From the NCBI RefSeq assembly GCF_027627575.1, contig NZ_CP114065.1:7068001-7132000 (forward strand): a stretch of DNA of 64,000 nucleotides, written 5' to 3'. Of this stretch, positions 50,136 to 58,010 are shown piece by piece (position 1 is the stretch's first letter; the number at the start of each line of letters is the position of its first letter). A model generated the notes under the pieces. The model saw nothing but the letters and a program-made list of their open reading frames with translations. It was not told the DNA's origin and ran no database searches. The stretch is from Kribbella sp. CA-293567 (GTDB lineage Bacteria > Actinomycetota > Actinomycetes > Propionibacteriales > Kribbellaceae). Made by a program: the position numbers and the translations under genes.

Positions 50136-50924
50136 ATGCTGAAACGCGCTGTTGCCATTGCCGGAGTACTGCTGCTCGCCTCCGCCGGCACCGCGACGGC
50201 CTCGATGGACCGTCAGGACCATGAACTGATCGTCGGCGGAACCCTCTCCAGTACGACCGAAGCGCCGTGGGCGATCGCGCTGACCAACTCGACGTCCTCG
50301 CGGTCGACCGGCCGCTGGTGCGGCGCCGCGCTGGTCAAGGCGGACAAGGTGATCACCGCCGCGCACTGCATGATCAAGCCGGCCTCCACCTACACGGCGG
50401 TCCAGGGCCGGCCCGACCTGACCGACACCACCGTCGGCCGGAGCTCGGGAATCAAGTCGATCTGGATCCACCCGGGGTACAACCGGACCGAGAACCGGTA
50501 CGACTTCGCCGTCCTCACCCTCAGCCGGCCGATCACCGGCGTACCGCTGCTGCCGCTGGAGACGGACCCGAAGGCCGACCGGAAGGGCGTCGTACCGACG
50601 GTCTTCGGCTGGGGTGACACGCAGGAGACGGGTCCCGCCGACACGTTGTCGAAGCTCGCCGTACCGAATCTGGGCGACGCCGCCTGCCTGGCCAACGAGG
50701 AGTACACCGCCAACGGGTACGCCGCTGCCACCAACGTCTGTGCGGGTTATGTCGACGGTGGCCGCGATGCGTGTCAGGGCGACTCGGGTGGTCCGCTGGT
50801 GCTGAACGGACGGCTGCTCGGGACGGTCTCGTGGGGCAAGGGGTGCGCCGAGCGTGGGTATCCGGGGGTCTACGCGCAGATCTCGTCGGCCACCAAGCTG
50901 CTGCAGGCCGAGCTCGCGCGGTAA
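50136..50924 (+). CDS. Secreted trypsin-like serine protease
   Basis: The 262-residue S1 protease has a signal peptide (LKRAVAIAGVLLLASAGTATA), a short propeptide, and a mature N-terminus at I32-V-G-G. The catalytic triad is visible: H in T-A-A-H-C, D in N-R-Y-D-F-A-V-L, and S in C-Q-G-D-S-G-G-P. The residue six before the catalytic Ser is Asp in G-R-D-A-C-Q-G-D-S, suggesting cleavage after Arg/Lys. Six cysteines can pair as in trypsin. It acts outside the cell. It is a single-gene transcript ahead of the MerR-like gene. Confidence 0.92.
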   Translation: MLKRAVAIAGVLLLASAGTATASMDRQDHELIVGGTLSSTTEAPWAIALTNSTSSRSTGRWCGAALVKADKVITAAHCMIKPASTYTAVQGRPDLTDTTVGRSSGIKSIWIHPGYNRTENRYDFAVLTLSRPITGVPLLPLETDPKADRKGVVPTVFGWGDTQETGPADTLSKLAVPNLGDAACLANEEYTANGYAAATNVCAGYVDGGRDACQGDSGGPLVLNGRLLGTVSWGKGCAERGYPGVYAQISSATKLLQAELAR

Positions 50925-50940
50925 CAGCGGCTCCCTGACA

Positions 50941-50969
50941 TTGACACTGTCATATGACAGTGTCATGAT
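50941..50969 (+). promoter_or_regulatory. Palindrome-covered promoter of the MerR-VIT/VWA operon
   Basis: TTGACA (50941-50946) and CATGAT (50964-50969) are 17 bases apart. A perfect 22-bp palindrome (50943-50964), with half-site GACACTGTCAT, covers the space from -35 to -10. The ATG at 50976 is 7 bases after the -10, so the message is leaderless. It is the likely operator for the MerR-like protein itself. Confidence 0.8.
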
Positions 50970-50975
50970 CCACAG

Positions 50976-51704
50976 ATGGAACTGTGGACCCTTGGCGAGC
51001 TGGCAGAACGGGTGGAGTCGGCATTGGCCGACTACCCGGGGCAGGCCAACGGCCGGGTGCGCGCCGTCCCGGACCAGCGCGCGATCCGCTGGTACACGAC
51101 CACCGGCCTGATCGACCGACCCACCGAGATGCGCGGCCGCACCGCCCTCTACAGCCACCGCCACCTCCTCCAACTGGTAGCCATCAAACGCCGCCAGTCC
51201 CAAGGCCGCACCCTCGCCGAGATCCAGTCCGAACTCACCGGCGCCACCAACGAAACCCTCCACCCCATCGCAGGCCTCCCAGCCACCCCGAGCGCCCCCG
51301 TCAACGGCAGCGCCGACGCTGCGGGTACGGCGAGCGCCGACGCTGCGGGTACGGCGAGCGCCGACGCTGCTGCTGCGGGTATCGCCAGCGGCGCGGGCGA
51401 CGGCAGCTCGGGTGATCCCGCCGACAGTCACTTCGCCGGGTCGCGTCAGTCGGCTCGTTCCCGTTTCTGGGCCGACCACCAACACCAACCATCCGCCGCC
51501 GCCTCGCCGCGCGAAGCGGCACCAGCAACGGACGCGTCAGCCGCTCTGGTCGCCGCCATTCGGCTGACCACCGGCGTGACCGTCGTGCTCGACCACCCCG
51601 GCCCCGTCGCCGACCCTGCCCGCCTGGCCGCCGCCGCAGCCCCGCTGCTCGCGGAGCTGACCCGCCAGGGGCTTGTCACCCGATCGTCAGGAGACGAGAG
51701 ATGA
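50976..51704 (+). CDS. MerR-like regulator with long disordered linker
   Basis: The 242-residue protein has a MerR-like N-terminal HTH, MELWTLGELAERVESAL, with an inserted stretch before RAIRWYTTTGLIDRP and RGRTALYSHRHLLQLVAIKRRQSQGRTLAEIQ. Residues about 95-185 are low-complexity and rich in Ala, Ser and Gly, including a tandem S-A-D-A-A-G-T-A repeat. The C-terminal segment, ALVAAIRLTTGVTVVLDHPGPVADPARLAAAAAPLLAEL, looks like a small dimer or sensor domain. It overlaps the VIT/VWA gene by 4 bases, so the two proteins are co-translated and probably act together. Confidence 0.75.
   Translation: MELWTLGELAERVESALADYPGQANGRVRAVPDQRAIRWYTTTGLIDRPTEMRGRTALYSHRHLLQLVAIKRRQSQGRTLAEIQSELTGATNETLHPIAGLPATPSAPVNGSADAAGTASADAAGTASADAAAAGIASGAGDGSSGDPADSHFAGSRQSARSRFWADHQHQPSAAASPREAAPATDASAALVAAIRLTTGVTVVLDHPGPVADPARLAAAAAPLLAELTRQGLVTRSSGDER
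51309..51386 (+). repeat. 24-bp tandem repeats within the MerR-like gene
   Basis: Two perfect copies of a 24-base unit (51309-51332, 51333-51356) are followed by a third, diverged copy with a GCT expansion (from 51357). They encode repeated S-A-D-A-A-G-T-A and are in frame, so copy-number change would lengthen the linker without breaking the protein. Confidence 0.8.
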
Positions 51705-54190
51705 CCGTTCTGCCCGCCCTCGAATCCGGCGACCGCCCCGACCTCAGCGACGACGCCGGTCTCGGTGCCCTGAGCACCGAACGCGGCAACCTCCCGCTGG
51801 AACGCATCGACGCCCACGCCACCATCACCGGCCTGGTCGCGGGCACCGTGCTCACCCAGGACTTCCGCAACCCGTACGACGTACCGCTGGAAGCGACCTA
51901 CATCTTCCCGCTCCCACCCCGCGCCGCCGTCACCACGCTCCGGATGACCGCCGACGGCCGCACGGTCGAGGCCGAGCTGCAAGAACGCGCTCAGGCCCGC
52001 GAGACCTACGACAACGCACTTGCGGCCGGCCAGCGAGCGTCGATCGCCGAAGAGGAACGGCCCGACGTCTTCACCCTTCGAGTCGGCAACATCCTCCCCG
52101 GCGAGCTCGTGACGATCCAGCTCACTCTCGTCATGCCGCTCCCGTACGAGGACGGCGAAGCGACGTACCGGCTGCCGTTGGTGGTCGCCCCGCGGTACAT
52201 CCCAGGCCACCCATTGACCGGCCCCAGCGTCGGCGACGGCGTCGTACCGGACACGGACGCAGTACCGGACGCCTCTCGCATCACCCCGCCGATCCTGCTC
52301 CCTGGTTTCCCCAACCCCGTCAGGTTGAGCATCACCGCCGACCTCGACCCCTCCGGCCTTCCGCTGCAGGGAATCCGCTCCAGCCTGCACGCGATCGCTA
52401 CTCAGCAAGGCGATCACGGCACCACCGTCGCGATCGAGCCGGGTGAGCGAGTGGACCGCGACTTCATCCTTAGACTCGCGTACGGCGAAGCCGAGGCAAC
52501 CGCGACCGCCTTCACCCTCCACCCGGACCCGATCAATCAGGCCACTCAGACGAACGTTGCTCAAAGCAACGACAGCGGCGAAGGCACCTTCGAGCTGACC
52601 ATCCTGCCGCCCCTCGGAACCACCCCACCGCGCGCCCGCGACGTCGTGCTGGTGCTGGACCGCTCCGGCAGCATGAGCGGCTGGAAGATGATCGCCGCCC
52701 GCCGGGCAGCCGCGCGGATCGTCGACACCCTGACCCCGGCCGATCGTTTCGCCGTCCTCAGCTTCGACACCTTCGTGGAGCGCCCGGCCGGCTTGCCCGA
52801 AGGCTTGTCCGCGGGCACCGATCGCCATCGTTTCCGGGCGGTCGAGCACCTGGCCGGCCTGACCGCACGCGGCGGCACCGAGATGCTCGCACCGCTGCGC
52901 GAAGCCGCCACCCTGCTCAGCGACGGCGGCGAGCGCGACCGCGTGGTCGTCCTGGTCACCGATGGTCAGGTCGGCAACGAGGACCAGCTCCTCTCCGAAC
53001 TCGCCGGCCCACTGACCGGCGTACGCATCCACACCGTCGGCATCGACCGCGCAGTGAACGCGGGATTCCTCAGTCGCCTGGCCGGCCTCGGCGGCGGCCG
53101 TTGCGAACTGGTCGAGAGCGAGGACCGCCTCGACGAGGCACTGGACCGCATCCACCTCCGGATCGGTACGCCGCTGCTGACCGGCCTCGAGCTGTCGGCC
53201 GACGGCCTGACCTTGCTGACCGACTCGATCAGCCCGGCCCGTACGCCGAACGCATTCGCCGGCGTCCCCCTCGTACTGCGCGGGCGCTATCGCGGTCGGG
53301 CCGACAATGCCACTGCCACTCTGCGCGGCATCACCGCGTCAGGCGACGAGTGGCATGCCGAGGTGCCTGCCGCCCAGTCGGAGAGCACCGCGGCAAGCGC
53401 AGTCTGGGCACGCGGCCACCTGCGTGACTTGGAGGACCGCTACTCCACCGCTGCCGGCGATGTGCAAGAACTGGAGCAGCGGATCGTCGCGGTGTCGTTG
53501 CGTCACCAGGTGCTCTGCCGCTTCACCGCCCTGGTCGCCGTGGATTCGCGAGTCGTCAACGATGGTGGCCCAAGGCATCAAGTAACGCAGCCGGTCGAGT
53601 TGCCGTCCGGTTGGGATCACCACGCCCTCGCCATGCCTGCCGCTTTCGCTGCCGCTCCCGGCGGTGCCCAGGCGGCATCTGATGCCGCCTTCCCCGCTGC
53701 CGCAGCGGGTGGCGCCGGCCGGCCGCTCCCACGAAGCTCGGCGCGACTCCGCCCGGGCCTCAACGCCATGAGCCGCAGCGCGATGCACAGCGCTCCGGCC
53801 GGCTTCTCGGAGGAGCTGCAGTCAGCCCACGACCCGCTGACCGAAGCTCGCGCACAAGCCGCTGCCGAGGCACAACTGCTCCGCACCGCCGGTACGCCGA
53901 CGCTGCTGCAGCGGCGGATCATCCTGTCCGATCTGGCCAGCCGCCTCGACGCGCTCCTCCGCACCACTGGCTCAGAAGCGGAGGCGCTGCGTCAGCTGAT
54001 CACCGAGCTGGCCGCGCTCGACAGTTCGACGGCGGTAGTCGAAGCCGAGCTAGACGCGTTGTGGGAGCGAGCGCTGCGGGTGCTCGACGAGTTCGCCGGC
54101 ACCACGCCGACCACAGGCGGGCCGGCTGACGACGCACACCCGGCTCCCGCGGACGCAGTACCGAAGCGGCAGTTCTGGAAACGCTCCTGA
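51701..54190 (+). CDS. VIT domain and von Willebrand factor A domain protein
   Basis: The 829-residue protein starts with a VIT domain (about residues 10-150: ERIDAHATITGLVAGTVLTQDFRNPYDVPLEATYIFPLPPRAAV). The VWA domain, about 310-490, has the MIDAS motif D-R-S-G-S-M-S after DVVLVL and the later TDGQVGNE. The C-terminal part is helical and alanine-rich. The VIT/VWA pairing is that of inter-alpha-trypsin inhibitor heavy chains. No signal peptide or membrane segment is seen, so it appears cytoplasmic. Its function is unknown. Confidence 0.83.
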   Translation: MTVLPALESGDRPDLSDDAGLGALSTERGNLPLERIDAHATITGLVAGTVLTQDFRNPYDVPLEATYIFPLPPRAAVTTLRMTADGRTVEAELQERAQARETYDNALAAGQRASIAEEERPDVFTLRVGNILPGELVTIQLTLVMPLPYEDGEATYRLPLVVAPRYIPGHPLTGPSVGDGVVPDTDAVPDASRITPPILLPGFPNPVRLSITADLDPSGLPLQGIRSSLHAIATQQGDHGTTVAIEPGERVDRDFILRLAYGEAEATATAFTLHPDPINQATQTNVAQSNDSGEGTFELTILPPLGTTPPRARDVVLVLDRSGSMSGWKMIAARRAAARIVDTLTPADRFAVLSFDTFVERPAGLPEGLSAGTDRHRFRAVEHLAGLTARGGTEMLAPLREAATLLSDGGERDRVVVLVTDGQVGNEDQLLSELAGPLTGVRIHTVGIDRAVNAGFLSRLAGLGGGRCELVESEDRLDEALDRIHLRIGTPLLTGLELSADGLTLLTDSISPARTPNAFAGVPLVLRGRYRGRADNATATLRGITASGDEWHAEVPAAQSESTAASAVWARGHLRDLEDRYSTAAGDVQELEQRIVAVSLRHQVLCRFTALVAVDSRVVNDGGPRHQVTQPVELPSGWDHHALAMPAAFAAAPGGAQAASDAAFPAAAAGGAGRPLPRSSARLRPGLNAMSRSAMHSAPAGFSEELQSAHDPLTEARAQAAAEAQLLRTAGTPTLLQRRIILSDLASRLDALLRTTGSEAEALRQLITELAALDSSTAVVEAELDALWERALRVLDEFAGTTPTTGGPADDAHPAPADAVPKRQFWKRS

Positions 54191-54229
54191 CCAGAGTGGG
54201 AGCTGTACACGGCGGACACGGAGTGTCAC

Positions 54230-54258
54230 GCTGACCCGACCGATCCGGTCGGAGGTCA
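54230..54258 (+). promoter_or_regulatory. Hairpin covering the ribosome-binding site of the permease gene
   Basis: CTGACCCGACCG and CGGTCG-GA-GGTCAG can pair as a long stem with a 3-base loop and a 2-base bulge. The 3' arm contains the GGAGG ribosome-binding site and ends 2 bases before the ATG of the amino acid permease. Folding would hide the site from ribosomes. Confidence 0.5.
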
Positions 54259-54260
54259 GC

Positions 54261-55715
54261 ATGAACCGAGCCACTCGTCCGCCGTCAGCCACGCATCCGC
54301 TGCTGCGCAAGAAGAGCATCGACGACATGCTCGCCGCCAGTCGCGGCGAGCATGGGTCCGAGCACCTGCAGCGCACGATGGGCACCTTCCAGCTGATGAT
54401 GTTCGGCGTCGGCGCCACCATCGGTACCGGCATCTTCTTCGTCCTCGCGGTAACGGTGCCCGAGGCCGGCCCGGCGGTGATGATCACCTTCCTGCTGGTC
54501 GGGGTGATCGCCGCGCTGACCGCGCTGTGCTACGCCGAGGTCGCCTCGACCATCCCGGTCTCCGGCTCCGCCTACTCGTACTCGTTCGCCTCGCTGGGCG
54601 AGCTGCCGGCGTACATCGTCGGCTGGTGCCTGATCCTCGAGTACGGCGTGGCCGCCGCTGCCACCTCGGTCGGCTGGGCGGAGTACTTCAACGCGCTGCT
54701 CGACGACGTCTTCGGCTTCCAGATCCCCGCCTCCCTGAGCGCCGGCCTGCTCGCGGAGGACCCCGGCATCGTCAACCTGCCCGCGGTCGTCCTGGTGGGT
54801 CTGTGCTGCCTGTTGCTGTTGCGCGGTGCAAAGGAGTCGGCCCGCGCGAACGCGATCATGGTGGTGATCAAGCTCTGCGTGCTGGCGCTGTTCGTGGTGA
54901 TCGCGCTGACCTGGTTCGAGTCGGGCAACCTCCGGCCGTTCGCGCCGGAGGGGATCAGCGGCGTCTCCGCCGCGATCCCGGCGATCTTCTTCACCTTCCT
55001 CGGCATCGACGCGGTCTCCACCGCCGGCGAGGAGGTCAAGGACCCCGGCCGGACCATCCCGCGGGCGGTCTTCGGCGCCGTCGCGATCGTGACGGTCTTC
55101 TACCTGCTGGTCGCCTTCGCCGCCGTCGGCGCCCAGCCGAGGTCGAGGTTCGAGGGACAGGACGCCGGCCTCGAAGCGATCCTGAACGACGTCACCGGGG
55201 TCGCGCTGCCCGGCATCATCATCGCCGTCGGCGCGGTCGTCTCGATCTTCTCGGTCACCCTGATCACCATCTACGGCCAGACCCGGATCCTGTTCGCGAT
55301 GGGCCGCGACGGGATGCTGCCGCCGTTGTTCAAGGAGGTGAACCGGAGCACCCTCTCGCCGAACCGGAACGTGCTCGTCACCAGCGCCTTCATCGCGATC
55401 CTGGCCGCGCTCGTACCGATCGACAAGCTGTTCGACCTGGTCAGCATCGGCACCCTGGCCGCCTTCATGGTGGTCTCCGCGACGGTGATCATCCTGCGCC
55501 GGACCCGGCCCGACCTGAAACGTGGCTTCCGGTTGCCGTTCGGCCCGGTGATCCCGATCCTCTCGATCGTCGCCTGCGCGTACGCCGCCAGCACGATCGC
55601 CGCCGTCACCTGGATCTCGGTCGCCCTCTGGCTGGTTCTCGCGCTCACTATCTACTTCCTCTACAGCCGCAAACACTCCGTCCTGGCCGATCGTGGCGAA
55701 AGTGCCGGCCAGTGA
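54261..55715 (+). CDS. APC-family amino acid permease (cationic amino acid transporter-like)
   Basis: This 484-residue protein has about 12 membrane helices. The conserved first-helix motif is FGVGATIGTGIFF, with TM3 YAEVASTIPVSGSAYSYSFASLGELPAYIVGW and the TM6 segment FFTFLGIDAVSTAGEEVKDPGRTIP. It belongs to the YfnA/CAT-like group and probably imports amino acids. The N-terminal 30 residues are cytoplasmic. It overlaps a universal stress protein gene by 4 bases, a common pairing for this transporter group. Confidence 0.9.
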   Translation: MNRATRPPSATHPLLRKKSIDDMLAASRGEHGSEHLQRTMGTFQLMMFGVGATIGTGIFFVLAVTVPEAGPAVMITFLLVGVIAALTALCYAEVASTIPVSGSAYSYSFASLGELPAYIVGWCLILEYGVAAAATSVGWAEYFNALLDDVFGFQIPASLSAGLLAEDPGIVNLPAVVLVGLCCLLLLRGAKESARANAIMVVIKLCVLALFVVIALTWFESGNLRPFAPEGISGVSAAIPAIFFTFLGIDAVSTAGEEVKDPGRTIPRAVFGAVAIVTVFYLLVAFAAVGAQPRSRFEGQDAGLEAILNDVTGVALPGIIIAVGAVVSIFSVTLITIYGQTRILFAMGRDGMLPPLFKEVNRSTLSPNRNVLVTSAFIAILAALVPIDKLFDLVSIGTLAAFMVVSATVIILRRTRPDLKRGFRLPFGPVIPILSIVACAYAASTIAAVTWISVALWLVLALTIYFLYSRKHSVLADRGESAGQ

Positions 55716-56614
55716 AAGCCGTGGTCGCCTACCGCGGCGGTGACGACACCCCCGAGGCACTCGAACTCGGCGCCACTCTTCGGCGTACGACGGGAGCCGA
55801 ACTGGTCGTGGCCGCCGTCCTGCCGGCCGGCTCCGAGCCCGGCACGGAGCGCGTCGATCTCGAGTACCGCCAATGGCTCGACTCCGTTGCCGAGCAGGCC
55901 CGGCGGGTCGCGGTCGACGCCTTGTCCCAGGGTGATCCGGACGCCCTCGAGTTTCGCCGGATCGCGTCGTCCTCGGTGGCTGACGGCCTGGTGCGGGTGG
56001 CCAGCGAGCCGGACGTCGACCTGCTGGTGCTCGGGTCGGCCCGTGCCGCCACCGAAGGCTCCTTGCTGGTCGGCAGCGTCAGCTCACGACTGCTGCACTC
56101 GTCGCCGGTCCCGATTCTCCTTGCACCGCAGGGCTACGGCGGTGATCCGCTCGCCACCTTCGGCTCACTGACCTGCGCCTACGCGGGCACCGATCAGTCT
56201 CGTGAGGCTCTCGCCGCGGCCTGCGCACTGGTCAAGCGGTACGCCGGACACCTGCGCGTGGCGACCTTCGTGCCGCGCGCGGACACCATGTACCCACCCG
56301 AGGGCGGCCTCGACGCCGAGGACCTGGTCGCCGCCCAGTGGGCCGAGCAAGCGGTCGAGCTGCATGAGGACGCCGTGGAGTTCTGCCGGAACCACGGCGT
56401 CACCGACGTCGAGACGGCGGTCGCCCGCGGCCGGGGCTGGGCGGGCGCGCTGACCGCGATCCCCTGGACCCCCGACGATCTCCTCGTCCTGGGCTCCAGC
56501 CGCCTCGGCCCGCTGGCCCGCGTCTTCCTGGGCTCGACCGCGACGAAGATCCTGCGACACACGCCCGTACCGACCCTGGTCGTCCCGTCGGGCAGCTACA
56601 CCTGGCCGGACTAG
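55712..56614 (+). CDS. Tandem universal stress protein (UspA-type)
   Basis: The 300-residue protein has two Usp domains. The first (about 1-145) ends with the ATP-loop-like pattern L-V-L-G-S-A-R-A-A-T-E-G-S-L-L-V-G-S-V-S. The second (about 150-300) ends with L-V-L-G-S-S-R-L-G-P-L-A-R-V-F-L-G-S-T-A-T. Both carry G-S near the phosphate-binding site. The start is GTG 55712, overlapping the permease stop. It may modulate the transporter, as proposed for other permease-Usp pairs. Confidence 0.88.
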   Translation: MKAVVAYRGGDDTPEALELGATLRRTTGAELVVAAVLPAGSEPGTERVDLEYRQWLDSVAEQARRVAVDALSQGDPDALEFRRIASSSVADGLVRVASEPDVDLLVLGSARAATEGSLLVGSVSSRLLHSSPVPILLAPQGYGGDPLATFGSLTCAYAGTDQSREALAAACALVKRYAGHLRVATFVPRADTMYPPEGGLDAEDLVAAQWAEQAVELHEDAVEFCRNHGVTDVETAVARGRGWAGALTAIPWTPDDLLVLGSSRLGPLARVFLGSTATKILRHTPVPTLVVPSGSYTWPD

Positions 56615-56617
56615 GCC

Positions 56618-57067
56618 TCAGTTCTGTGGCACACGCAGAGCCTGGACCGTAGGGCCGAGCTCCGGGTCGGCGGCGAAGACGTTCAACGCGGACGAGAGAA
56701 CCTCCGCGTACGTCGCGCGCGCCGACTGGTAGCGCTCCCGCCCCTGGTCCGTGATCACCGCGTAGACACCCCGCTTGTCCGACGGGCAGAGATCCTTGTA
56801 GGCGAAGCCTGCCGCCTCCAGCCGGCCGACCAGCCGAGTGACCGACGACTGCCCGAGGCCTACCTTGTCGGCGAGGTCCTGCATCCGCAGCTCGCTGCTC
56901 TCGGAGTGGGCGAGCTGCTCCAGAGAGCGGTACTCGGACAGACCGATCCCGTGCCGGCCCTGGAGCGCGGCGGCCAGTTCGCGCTCCACGCGGGCGTGCA
57001 GCATCAGGACCCGATCCCAGGCACTGCGATCGGACGCCCGCGGCGGCGCAAGGGGCGAAGGTGCCAT
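56618..57067 (-). CDS. MarR-family transcriptional regulator
   Basis: The 149-residue protein has a MarR winged helix: GIGLSEYRSLEQLAHSESSELRMQDLADKVGLGQSSVTRLVGRLEAAGF, then CPSDKRGVYAVITDQGRERYQSARATY (wing and dimer helix). It is divergent from a pair of small multidrug-resistance efflux genes. Two matching palindromes lie in the shared upstream region. It most likely represses the efflux pair and itself. Confidence 0.9.
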   Translation of the reverse strand: MAPSPLAPPRASDRSAWDRVLMLHARVERELAAALQGRHGIGLSEYRSLEQLAHSESSELRMQDLADKVGLGQSSVTRLVGRLEAAGFAYKDLCPSDKRGVYAVITDQGRERYQSARATYAEVLSSALNVFAADPELGPTVQALRVPQN

Positions 57068-57104
57068 GGCGACCGGTCTCCTGTCATCGACTCTCCGACC
57101 AAGA

Positions 57105-57120
57105 TTACATGCTCATGCAA
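57105..57120. promoter_or_regulatory. MarR operator, copy 1
   Basis: TTACATG (57105-57111), a 2-base gap and CATGCAA (57114-57120). It differs from copy 2 by one base in the arms. It is near the marR start. Confidence 0.7.
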
Positions 57121-57172
57121 AGTTCTACTGTTCCCTTCAGCGCGCCTCAGGAGATATGGTTCACTGCAGTAC

Positions 57173-57188
57173 TTGCATGCACATGCAA
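57173..57188. promoter_or_regulatory. MarR operator, copy 2
   Basis: TTGCATG (57173-57179), 2 bases and CATGCAA (57182-57188) form a perfect dyad, 68 bases from copy 1. It lies 27 bases before the first SMR gene. Confidence 0.75.
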
Positions 57189-57214
57189 CTTCATGAACGA
57201 TCGAGAGGCACCTC

Positions 57215-57535
57215 ATGCACTGGCTCCATCTCGGCGTCGCCGTCGTCTTCGAAGTCGTCGTCGCGATCGCGGCCGGCAAGGCCGAAGGTTTCACCAACCG
57301 CCGCTGGACGATCGTGACGCTGGTCAGCGGCGCCTTCGGCACCTACTTCCTCAGCCGGGCCCTGCTGACCTTCGACGTGGGCGTCGGTTACGCGCTGTGG
57401 ACCTCGGTCTCCGGGGTCGGCATCACGCTGCTCGGCGTCTGGCTGTTCGGTCAGCGCCTCAGTTGGCGCAAGGGACTCGGTGTCGCGGCGATCATCGCCG
57501 GGGTGGTCGGTCTCCAGCTCAGCGGCGCAGCCTGA
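57215..57535 (+). CDS. Small multidrug resistance (SMR) efflux protein, subunit 1
   Basis: The 106-residue protein has four membrane helices. The essential SMR glutamate is E13 in AVVFEVVVAIAAGK. The later GVGYALWTSVSGVGITLLG motif is conserved in the family. SMR proteins export lipophilic cations or guanidinium by proton exchange. It is 50 bases from a second SMR gene, so the active pump may be a heterodimer with opposite insertion. Confidence 0.9.
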   Translation: MHWLHLGVAVVFEVVVAIAAGKAEGFTNRRWTIVTLVSGAFGTYFLSRALLTFDVGVGYALWTSVSGVGITLLGVWLFGQRLSWRKGLGVAAIIAGVVGLQLSGAA

Positions 57536-57585
57536 CGCCTGCCCGCACCCGCCCAGTCCTCGAACCTCTCGAAAGGAAACTCCAG

Positions 57586-57987
57586 ATGTCCTCGACCACC
57601 CCCTCCGCGGCCCGCTCCTGGCTGATGCTCCTGCTGGCCGGCGTCTTCGAGATCGGCTACGCACTCTCGGTCGGCGGAAGCCACGGCTTCACCCGGCTGA
57701 CCTGGTCAGTGGTCGCCGTCGTCTTCTTCCTGCTGACCTTGTGGGCGCTGAGCGCCGCGCTGCGCACCATCGAGGTCGGCATCGGCTACGCCGTCTGGGC
57801 AGGGATCGGGGCGGCCGGAGCAGCGGCGCTGGGTCCCGTCTTCTTCGACGAACGCCTGACCCTGGTCCAGTCCCTGTGGCTCGGCTTGATCATCGCCGGT
57901 GTCATCTGGCTCAAGCTCGCCGACCGGCTGGACAGCGCCAGGAGTCCCGTCGAGCAGCCGCAGGTGGTGCAGGCCACCGGCGTCTGA
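57586..57987 (+). CDS. Small multidrug resistance (SMR) efflux protein, subunit 2
   Basis: This 133-residue SMR protein has E22 in LAGVFEIGYALSVGGSHGF, VGIGYAVWAGIGAAGAA, and a longer C-terminal tail, DRLDSARSPVEQPQVVQATGV. It carries a basic residue near its first helix, so its orientation may oppose that of subunit 1, as in paired SMR pumps. The ribosome-binding site is GAAAGGAAAC. It is in the same operon as subunit 1. Confidence 0.88.
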   Translation: MSSTTPSAARSWLMLLLAGVFEIGYALSVGGSHGFTRLTWSVVAVVFFLLTLWALSAALRTIEVGIGYAVWAGIGAAGAAALGPVFFDERLTLVQSLWLGLIIAGVIWLKLADRLDSARSPVEQPQVVQATGV

Positions 57988-58010
57988 CCGCCGGCGACCT
58001 CCACCGCCGC

